Below, piece by piece: positions 1-6,000 of a DNA stretch of 9,450 bases (position 1 is its first letter; the number at the start of each line of letters is the position of its first letter). The stretch comes from Selenomonadaceae bacterium (GTDB lineage: Bacteria; Bacillota; Negativicutes; Selenomonadales; Selenomonadaceae), in NCBI GenBank assembly GCA_017529085.1, contig JAFXOC010000627.1:1-9450 (forward strand), in the 5' to 3' direction. The notes beneath the pieces were generated by a model that had not been told where the DNA came from, searched no databases, and saw only the letters and a program-made list of their open reading frames with translations. The position numbers were made by a program, and so were the translations under genes.

Positions 1-352
1 CGATTTTTGCGCCGCCCGCGCCTTTTCTGGGTTTCTCGTCGATAAGTCTAACGCCTTTTGCTTTGAGGTCGCTGAGAGCCTCTTCCAAGTTATCGACGCG
101 AAGGGCGATGTGTTGGATGCCTTCGCCTTTTTTCTCTATATATTTAGCAATAGGGCTGTCGGGCGCGGTAGCAACCAAGAGTTCGATTTCACTGCCGTTG
201 GGAGTGGGGTAAAAACCTGTGGTAACTTTCTGTTCTTCAACCGTTTCTTCACCTGTGGTAGCGAGTCCCAACGCATCAGACCAAAACGAACCGACTTCCT
301 TTAAGTCTCCCGCCGCAATACCGATATGATCTACGCCTAAAACTTTAAACAT
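1..352 (-). CDS. mce: methylmalonyl-CoA epimerase, partial (3' end off the window)
   Basis: This gene reads leftward from an ATG at 352-350 and stays open to the window edge, giving 117 residues of a family usually about 130-140 long, so only the last strands are missing. The enzyme interconverts (R)- and (S)-methylmalonyl-CoA in the cytoplasm, in the propionate/succinate pathway. Visible family marks are the opening MFKVLGVDHIGIA with metal-ligand His9, the GFYPTPNGSEIELL strand, EGIQHIALRVDNL with the second metal-ligand His81, and the KPRKGAGGAKI stretch that precedes the last metal-binding Glu (off the edge). The start is fixed by a strong AGGAGGG about 6 nt upstream. It is divergent from the nupC operon. 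Downstream partners (methylmalonyl-CoA mutase or decarboxylase subunits) are expected but not visible. The vicinal-oxygen-chelate fold is shared with glyoxalases, but the motif set fits the epimerase best. Confidence 0.92.
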   Translation of the reverse strand, partial: MFKVLGVDHIGIAAGDLKEVGSFWSDALGLATTGEETVEEQKVTTGFYPTPNGSEIELLVATAPDSPIAKYIEKKGEGIQHIALRVDNLEEALSDLKAKGVRLIDEKPRKGAGGAKI

Positions 353-403
353 AATTTCCCTCCTAGACCTTCAGACCTTCTACATTCAAAATGTCTATCC
401 CTT

Positions 404-433
404 CCATTTCTACACAAAAAAAATTTTTCCTGC
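404..433 (-). promoter_or_regulatory. GCAGGA-N14-GTAGAA leader motif, minus-strand copy
   Basis: On the minus strand GCAGGA (433-428) is followed by 14 A/T-rich bases including a run of eight T and then GTAGAA (413-408). The same arrangement, with GTCGAA and exactly the same 14-nt spacing, occurs on the plus strand at 590-615. This copy lies 52-81 nt before the epimerase start, inside the presumed 5' leader. Weak promoter-like bases (TTCACT, 17 nt, TAATTT on the minus strand) lie just upstream, so the motif may sit near the transcription start. I recall similar GCAGGA-plus-T-run stretches ahead of genes in Negativicutes, but cannot verify that here. Function unknown. Confidence 0.4.
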
Positions 434-494
434 TTTCTCCATAAAATTATTTGCGAAGCTTTGCATAGTGAACGACAAAAATATTTTTACTTGG

Positions 495-526
495 TTTTGC
501 TCCCCCGCCCTTCGGGGGAAGCAAAA
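495..526. repeat. GC-rich hairpin with A/T flanks
   Basis: TTTTGCT (495-501) pairs with AGCAAAA (520-526), and CCCCCG (502-507) pairs with CGGGGG (513-518), leaving one bulged A at 519 and a CCCTT loop. That is a 13-bp stem. Its GCTCCCC core resembles the core of the 78-bp palindromic repeat in this window. Neither strand has a T-run directly after the stem beyond the paired bases, so it is not a standard terminator. It could be a diverged member of a palindromic repeat family. Confidence 0.5.
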
Positions 527-589
527 TACAAAATTTATTATCGTCCGCCGTACTGCTTCATTAAGAGATAATTTTAAAATATATCTTTG

Positions 590-617
590 GCAGGATTTTT
601 TAGGTTTATGTCGAATA
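590..617 (+). promoter_or_regulatory. GCAGGA-N14-GTCGAA leader motif, plus-strand copy
   Basis: GCAGGA (590-595) is followed by six T, eight more bases and GTCGAATA (610-617). It matches the minus-strand copy at 433-404 in both end blocks and in spacing. Just upstream are TTCATT (557-562) and TATATC (580-585) separated by 17 nt, a weak sigma-A-like promoter that would start transcription close to the motif. If that promoter is real, the transcript would read through the palindromic repeat and the structured leader into nupC, giving a 5' leader of about 425 nt. No ORF worth calling follows the motif before the repeat. Confidence 0.4.
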
Positions 618-652
618 GGATAAACCGTAACTTTTAAAACTATATTTGGCAA

Positions 653-730
653 CCTCTAAAAATTGTTTAATTTTTTTGATAGCTCCCCGCCACAATGGGC
701 GGGGAGCTATCAAAAACAAGTTTTTAAAGA
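653..730. repeat. 78-bp palindromic dispersed repeat, copy 1
   Basis: The core is a perfect 19-bp stem, TTTTTGATAGCTCCCCGCC (673-691) with its complement (698-716), around an ACAATG loop. Outside it, CCTCTAAAAATTG (653-665) and CAAGTTTTTAAAG (717-729) form an imperfect outer inverted repeat. A second copy of equal overall length, with the same 15-bp core and CCTCTAAAAA end, lies at 6591-6668. The small size, terminal inverted repeats and lack of coding capacity suggest a REP-like or miniature non-autonomous element. No target-site duplication is visible. No T-run follows the stem on either strand, so it is not a typical terminator. Confidence 0.75.
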
Positions 731-822
731 TGCTCATTTCTCAAATCTGTTCAAATGCAACTGCAAAGCGCTGTTCTTACACAAACACAAAAATTTACAC
801 AATTAAAATGCCTTAATTCAGT

Positions 823-848
823 ATTTTTTCTTCGTTAGAAGAAAAAAT
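823..848 (+). other. AT-rich hairpin upstream of the nupC leader
   Basis: An 11-bp perfect stem, ATTTTTTCTTC (823-833) with its complement (838-848), encloses a GTTA loop. It lacks a downstream T-run on either strand, so it does not look like a terminator. It lies 12 nt before the multi-helix leader and could be part of the same 5' untranslated region, but that cannot be decided from this sequence alone. Confidence 0.4.
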
Positions 849-859
849 TACGTTCGTCA

Positions 860-957
860 GCATTTCAACAATGCGTGCGGCAGGCGGGAGATTTAAACTC
901 CCGCCTGCCTCCGATATAGTCCCCACCTAAGAGACGGGGGGACATCTTAGCATTGTT
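860..957 (+). ncRNA. candidate structured leader RNA (riboswitch or attenuator-like) of the nupC operon
   Basis: Nested helices can be drawn by eye. P1 is AACAATGC (867-874) with GCATTGTT (950-957). P2 is a perfect 12-bp stem GGCAGGCGGGAG (879-890) with 898-909 and an ATTTAAA loop. P3 is GTCCCC-A-CC (919-927) with GGGGGGAC (936-943), having one bulged A and an 8-nt loop. This makes a three-way junction. P1 has visible competitors: GCATT at 860-864 can pair with AATGC 870-874, and GCATT at 950-954 can pair with AATGC 977-981 in the terminator's left arm. An intrinsic terminator follows 17 nt later, directly before the nupC Shine-Dalgarno. The purine riboswitch shares the three-way topology, but its conserved junction and kissing-loop bases are absent. 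The ligand or sensor is unknown, and the fold has no covariation support. Confidence 0.5.
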
Positions 958-974
958 ATAAGCGAAAGTGTACC

Positions 975-1004
975 AAAATGCGCATATTGGTGCGCATTTT
1001 TTTT
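975..1004 (+). terminator. intrinsic terminator ahead of nupC (attenuator)
   Basis: AAAATGCGCA (975-984) pairs with TGCGCATTTT (991-1000) around a TATTGG loop, and eight T in a row (997-1004) end the element. It lies between the structured leader and the nupC start and in the same direction. Its T-run touches the GGAG ribosome binding site at 1005, so forming it could stop transcription before the gene. The left arm also contains an ATG (978-980) that is in frame with nupC, but this is inside the stem and a poor start. No upstream same-strand gene needs termination here, which argues for a regulatory attenuator. Confidence 0.75.
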
Positions 1005-1008
1005 GGAG
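1005..1008 (+). promoter_or_regulatory. nupC ribosome binding site that decides the start
   Basis: GGAG at 1005-1008 sits 8 nt before the ATG at 1017, normal spacing. It is only 2 nt before the ATG at 1011, and it lies downstream of the ATG at 978, so 1017 is preferred. It directly follows the attenuator T-run. Confidence 0.65.
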
Positions 1009-1016
1009 TGATGCAA

Positions 1017-2213
1017 ATGCTTGTATTGATAAATTTACTTGGAGTTATTGTTTTTTTGGGCGTAGGCGCGCTATTTTCGAAAAATCGCAAAGAAATTCCC
1101 TGGCGCATTGTGGTTAAATTAGTAGTCGTAAATATTATTTTGGCGGCTTTTTTTAATGTTTCGCCTATCGGCAGAAACTTGGTGCGTATCGCGGCGGAGG
1201 GTTTCACCGCTTTTGTAAACGTAGCTTACGTCGGTATCGGCTACGCCCTTCCAAACTGGGTTTATGTGGAACAGATGAATTTTGTTACGGCGGCGCTTCT
1301 GCCTCTTTTAATGATTGTTCCGTTTTTTGATATTCTCACTTACTTTGGGATTTTTCCGTTTATTATTCGTAGTATCGGCAAGATCATAGCTGTTTTATGT
1401 CAAACTCCGAAATTTGAATCGTTTTATGTGATTGAGATGATGTTTCTCGGTCATACCGAGGCTTTAGCGGTATCAAAAATTCAGTTGCAAAAAATGGCGT
1501 TGGACAGGGTGCTCGCTATCGCGTTCATGAGCATGAGTTGCATTTCCGCTTCTTTAATAGGCGCATATTGTTCCATGATGCCGCCGGAATATATATTGAC
1601 GGCAGTTCCGTTAAATGTCATAAACGCAATAATTGTGGTAAAAATAATCATGCCGATAAAAATTAACTCCGAAGATGATGTTATTTTCGGTTTAGACGAG
1701 AAAAAAGAGCGACCTCCTTTTTTTGCATATCTGACAGATTCGTTTTTAAGCGCCGGACGGCTTATCTTTATCATTACTTGCGCCTTTATCGCTTTCGTTT
1801 CGTTGGCGGCTCTGGTAAACGCCATTCTCGCTTTTTTCCACCCCGCCCTGTCGTTGGAAAACATTTTAGGCGTATTTATGTTCCCCCTCGCATTTCTCTT
1901 GGGGCTTCCCGCTGACGAAGCTTTTATTTTGGCGGAATATATGGGAAAAAAACTAATCACCAATGAATTTGTCGTGATGCTTGAGGCAAAAGATGTCATT
2001 CAAAATTACAGTCCTCATCTTAGGGCAACGCTTACCCTGTTTGCCACATCATTTGCCAACCTAAGCTCTGTGGGCATAATTATCGGAGCTTTAAAAGGCA
2101 TTTTAACGGAAGACAAAATGGCTGTCGTCTCTAAACACGCAGGACGCATGATGCTCTCCGGGCTTTTGGTTTCCCTTTTAACTGCAGCCATAGGCGGAAT
2201 TTTTATTTGGTGA
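1017..2213 (+). CDS. nupC: NupC-type concentrative nucleoside transporter (CNT family)
   Basis: This inner-membrane protein should import nucleosides by cation symport. The frame is open from 978, but starting at 1017 gives 398 residues, close to the 400 of E. coli NupC, and places the NRKEI motif where NupC has DRKKI. Family marks are the hydrophobic N-terminal segments, KFESF before the first re-entrant hairpin, GHTEA (145-149) where the family has GQ(S/T)E, the hallmark GKKLITNEFV with Asn316-Glu317, and FANLSS (346-351), whose Phe, Asn and second Ser match nucleoside-binding residues in Vibrio cholerae CNT. Two oddities: His146 replaces the base-contacting Gln, and Met141 occupies the position of the V. 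cholerae Na+-ligand Asn, which NupC also lacks, so proton coupling is the better guess. It is preceded by a structured leader and terminator, and followed after 34 nt by a hydrolase gene. Confidence 0.9.
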   Translation: MLVLINLLGVIVFLGVGALFSKNRKEIPWRIVVKLVVVNIILAAFFNVSPIGRNLVRIAAEGFTAFVNVAYVGIGYALPNWVYVEQMNFVTAALLPLLMIVPFFDILTYFGIFPFIIRSIGKIIAVLCQTPKFESFYVIEMMFLGHTEALAVSKIQLQKMALDRVLAIAFMSMSCISASLIGAYCSMMPPEYILTAVPLNVINAIIVVKIIMPIKINSEDDVIFGLDEKKERPPFFAYLTDSFLSAGRLIFIITCAFIAFVSLAALVNAILAFFHPALSLENILGVFMFPLAFLLGLPADEAFILAEYMGKKLITNEFVVMLEAKDVIQNYSPHLRATLTLFATSFANLSSVGIIIGALKGILTEDKMAVVSKHAGRMMLSGLLVSLLTAAIGGIFIW

Positions 2214-2237
2214 AAAAATGCTATAAATAAATCAAAT

Positions 2238-2242
2238 GGAGG
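2238..2242 (+). promoter_or_regulatory. ribosome binding site deciding the hydrolase start
   Basis: GGAGG at 2238-2242 is 5 nt before the ATG at 2248. The earlier in-frame ATG at 2236 overlaps this site and has no good site of its own, so 2248 is the likely start. Confidence 0.75.
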
Positions 2243-2247
2243 TAAAC

Positions 2248-2997
2248 ATGATTATTGAAGGTACCGAATCATTTTTTAGACCGGGAAACGGGAAAAAAGA
2301 AGCCGTGCTTTTGCTGCAAGGCTTCGCCGGAAACACCGCCGAACTTATTCCTTTGGGCGATTTTTTGGCTAAGCAGGGATATACCGTGCTTGCGCCAAGG
2401 CTCCCGGGACACGGAACGAAGGTGGAGGATATGCTCCGCGCAAATGCGGAAGATTGGCTTGACGCTGTACGGGACGCTTACGCTGTTTTGCATGGTTTTG
2501 GCAGAGATATCGTAGTCGTAGGCGCCTCCATGGGAGGGAGCCTTGCCGTTTTGCTGGCGGCGGAGAAAAAGGTGAATGGGATAGTCACGTTGGCGGCGCC
2601 TGTTTTCATTGCGCCGGAACAAGGACTATCAGCTCTTCCTCCAAAGGAAATGCTATCGCCTGCGGATTTTACGCCCGAAATCAAGCGCAGTCTTGAAAAT
2701 GTCCCACCTGCCGCCAATTTGGTTTATGATAAAATTCCCCTTCTTTCCGTTTATGACCTTCTTGAAGTGATAGACCGCGCTAAAAACTGCTTGCCGCAAG
2801 TTACGGCTCCGGCATTGGTCATACACGGGAAGGCCGATACTATGGTAGCGGTTGAAAGCGCCGAATATATTTATGCCAACATTGGCAGCGCTCGGAAGGA
2901 AATCGTTTTGCTGGATGGCGCAGGGTATCTGCTTCCCTTGATGGAAGGACGGGAGGCTGTTTTTGAGAGAATAGGAACTTTCTTATGTCAAAGATAG
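2248..2997 (+). CDS. Est30/YvaK-like alpha/beta hydrolase, apparently without catalytic His
   Basis: The 249-residue product has the length and layout of small carboxylesterases such as Geobacillus Est30: a GFAGN loop near 25-29, GYTVLAPRLPGHG, EDWLDAV, the nucleophile elbow GASMGG with Ser94, a short lid region near 115-165, and APALVIHGKADTMV with the acid Asp197. The family's final SGHVITLD-type motif reads GAGYLLPLM here, so the catalytic His position is Tyr227 (codon TAT, one base from CAT), and no other His follows residue 193. The oxyanion-loop His-Gly is Gln24-Gly25. There is no signal peptide, so it should be cytoplasmic. It sits 34 nt after nupC and 20 nt before the autotransporter gene, consistent with one operon. 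It could be an inactive or repurposed hydrolase, or use an unusual base. The fold call is firm; the activity is not. Confidence 0.85.
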   Translation: MIIEGTESFFRPGNGKKEAVLLLQGFAGNTAELIPLGDFLAKQGYTVLAPRLPGHGTKVEDMLRANAEDWLDAVRDAYAVLHGFGRDIVVVGASMGGSLAVLLAAEKKVNGIVTLAAPVFIAPEQGLSALPPKEMLSPADFTPEIKRSLENVPPAANLVYDKIPLLSVYDLLEVIDRAKNCLPQVTAPALVIHGKADTMVAVESAEYIYANIGSARKEIVLLDGAGYLLPLMEGREAVFERIGTFLCQR

Positions 2998-3017
2998 TGA
3001 GATAAAAGGAGGATACA

Positions 3018-6000
3018 ATGAAAAATTTTTTGTCGAAAAAAAAGAAAAACGCCATAATTTTCGCGGTCGCTGCGGGAATGTGTTTCGGATTGCCGCAGGT
3101 AAACGCGGCTGATTCGCCCGCTTTTTTCGATTGGCGGCTGACAAATCCCACGGATTCTAATTCCGGCGAAGACGCGCTCTCCATCGTTAGCCCGGTTGAG
3201 TTGCAGGAACATGGCACTTGCTGGACGTTCGGCACATTCTCTTCTTATGAGTCAAGCTGGATGAAACAACTGAAAGCCGCGCAAGCGGCGGGTTACAATG
3301 TTACGCCCGCGAGAAATATATTCTCAAAATATTATCTCGCTTGGAATGCGTTTATGCCCAATGTGGATAATTCAAACGACACTGCAATAAGAAAACCCAT
3401 TTCATATTCGGTTTCGTCTAAATTAACCGAGCATCCCGTTTACGACCGAGGCGGAATGCTCGAAATGTCGGTTTCGACTTTGGTAAATTACGGCGCGATT
3501 GACGCAAACGACGGAAAAAGGGCAAAGTCCGACGAAGAAATTGATTACGCAAAAAAGGCTATGGATACGGAGGCAAATTGGAACAGAATAAGGGAATATA
3601 CAAAAAGTAAACTGACGATAGATTACATTGTAAAAAATTACGATTATAGAAATATGTCGCCGTCCGAATTGGAGAAAATAGCGAAAGAATACATAGCTTC
3701 TTTGCCGGAAGAAACTATTAACGAAGAAGCGCAAAATGATTTTAACAAAACGGCTAAAGAAGCCATTATGAATACCGTCGAACCTAAAGGCAATCTTCAC
3801 GATGCGTACTCCATACATAATGGGGATTCCGTAAGCGATCTCGGACTTTCCGAAAGCGAATTAAACGATGTAAAAGAAGCCTTGCGCGAAGAAGGCGTTT
3901 TGTATGTGTCGCATAAAGCGGCGTTAAACGGCGACCAGCTGATTCCCGCTTATCGTGACAGCGGCGAGATTTATCCTTACGGCGATTCTCCTGACCATGC
4001 GGAAAGTTTAGTGGGATATGACGATAATTATGAATTTAAAAATTATACCGACTCTAACGGCAATCCCTTAAAAGGCGCATTTATTATAAGAAATAATTGG
4101 GGGACGGATATAGCCGAAAAAGGTTACGGTTATTTGTCGTATATAGATTCCACAATTGCCACCGTAGCATTTTTTAACGCCGAACTTGACGGCAAACGCT
4201 ATACGATAAACCAAAACAACGCCCCTGCGATAGACACCGTGGATTATATCGGGCGTAATTTTAAACCCACTACCCAAGCGGTAGCAAATTCTTTCACCGC
4301 CGGAACGGACAGCGGGCAATTTTTGAAAGCCGTTACGTTTTACGCGTCCGAAAAAAATATGCCTTATGAAATAGTCGTAAGAGAGGCCGAAACACCCGGC
4401 GTTGGCGCGATTTTAACCAAGCAGAGCGGAACTTTCGGCGAGGACGGCTCGGCTAAATGGGCGGGTTATCGCACGGTTGATTTAAATAACTATGTGTTCC
4501 TCGCCAAAGATAAAAAATATACCGTGGAAGTCCGCACCACAAGTCCTACGGGAAGCACCGTCAGCGTTGCGTTTATGGCGGGGCAAGACGTAAAAATGGA
4601 CGGCGAGAGTTATTTTTACTATGATGCGGAAAAAACATGGATCAAGACGGATAAGATGCGTCAATATAACGATGACGAAACCTCCGCAACAACGTCGACA
4701 AATGTAAAAGCCGACAACGAATATCCCACGGGGTACGACGATACAACCCTTGACCCAAGCCTATACAAGCAAATTTATATATATACGGTGGCGAGAAATA
4801 AAGAGAGCGCGGCGGCAAACGGCGGAGATTTTACCGTATCGTATCTTGACGACAGCGACACAAGCGGCGCGTCCGTCGTAAATTTAGGAAGCGCAACCGA
4901 ACTTTACGGCTCGGATAACGCCAATCCCGACAGAAAAACTCTCTCAAATATGACGGTCGATTTGTCGGAGAACAGTTACAATGCGTTCGAAGGCTCTATA
5001 ATAGGCGAAGGCAAAGTTACCAAGACCGGCAAGGGCTTTTTGGCGTTAAACGGCGCAAACACTTATACGGGCGGAACTTTTGTAAACAACGGCAGACTTG
5101 ACATCAACGGCTCGGTAACGGGCGACGCGACTGCGACGGATAACGGCGTAATATCCGGAAGCGGCGAAATAGGCGGCACGCTAAAAAATAGCGCTACGGC
5201 TATGGCGGGCGATATTACGGGCGAAGGCGATTTGACCGTCAACAGTTTGGAGTCCGACGGAAAACTTGTAACCCAAGGCGAAAACAAATTTATCGTAAAA
5301 ACAACCGCCAACGTCGAAGGCTCTACGATAACTACGACTTACGCAAAGCCCGACGAAGAAGTAACCGTGGTTGAGGCGGCATCCGTTACAGGAAATGTGA
5401 AGAACAATTCCGCCGAAAACGCCGAGGAACTTTCCGCTATGCTTAACTCTTACGCGGAAGTTACGGATAAAAAAGTTATTTTAAAAACCGATATAACAAA
5501 CAATATGGGCGAGCTTTCGGACGATGAAAACACGGGATTTAACGCCGTCAAAAATATGTCCGTATCGTTAAAGGGCGATTCGAGGAAAGAAGAACTTACG
5601 CCGCTTTTGTATTCCGATACGGCAAGCGCAAAATCCGCTCTTTCGGCTATGGGAAAGAGTCCCGCTTCCGATATGTTCGCTGTGACGCAAAGAAGCGCGG
5701 TTGTAAACCGCGCGATAAGAGAAAGAGCCTTTAATGCGTTTAATGCGGACGATACGGAATTAAAACATAACGGTTGGGTAAAATATACGAAGAATTGGGG
5801 AGATTTAAAGAGCGGCGCGAATTATCACAGCCAAGGAATTATAGGCGGATACGACGAAAAAATGGGCAAAAACTGGCGCGGCGGCGTATTTGTGGGCTAT
5901 AACGCCACGGGACTAGGCAAATCAAACGCAAGCGGGAATATTTACGACACCCGCGTCGGAGTATATGCGCTCTATCATAGGGGCGTAAACGACGCTTATA

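Larger units (their letters stand above)
353..1016. other. 664-base intergenic region between divergent genes, rich in structured elements
   Basis: I see no convincing protein-coding gene here. The region holds, in order, a minus-strand GCAGGA motif element (404-433), a GC-rich hairpin (495-526), a plus-strand GCAGGA motif element (590-617), a 78-bp palindromic repeat (653-730), an AT hairpin (823-848), a multi-helix leader (860-957) and an intrinsic terminator (975-1004). The 80-codon minus-strand frame across 410-652 crosses the hairpin and motif elements, is low-complexity and basic, and lacks any family resemblance. The region must contain promoters for both divergent genes, but only weak candidates are visible by eye. 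Confidence 0.8.

Noticed and set aside
410..652. 80-codon open frame on the minus strand
   Set aside because: It runs through a hairpin and both motif elements, has no clear ribosome binding site or family resemblance, and its composition is that of AT-rich noncoding DNA.
673..716. Palindromic repeat cores as ordinary intrinsic terminators
   Set aside because: The stems are strong, but no T-run follows on either strand outside the paired bases, in both copies.
730..816. 28-codon plus-strand frame starting at 730 after the palindromic repeat
   Set aside because: No Shine-Dalgarno and a random-looking product (MLISQICSNATAKRC...); not supportable as a leader peptide.
867..957. Purine riboswitch, because of a three-way junction before a nucleoside transporter
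   Set aside because: The conserved junction strings and complementary GG/CC loop bases needed for the kissing loops are missing; the P2 loop is ATTTAAA.
978..1016. Earlier in-frame starts for nupC at 978 and 1011
   Set aside because: The first lies inside the terminator stem and upstream of the ribosome binding site; the second is only 2 nt from GGAG. The start at 1017 also matches NupC length.
1481..1999. 172-codon minus-strand open frame
   Set aside because: It is antisense to nupC, whose frame is clearly coding with conserved family motifs; the antisense product is low complexity.
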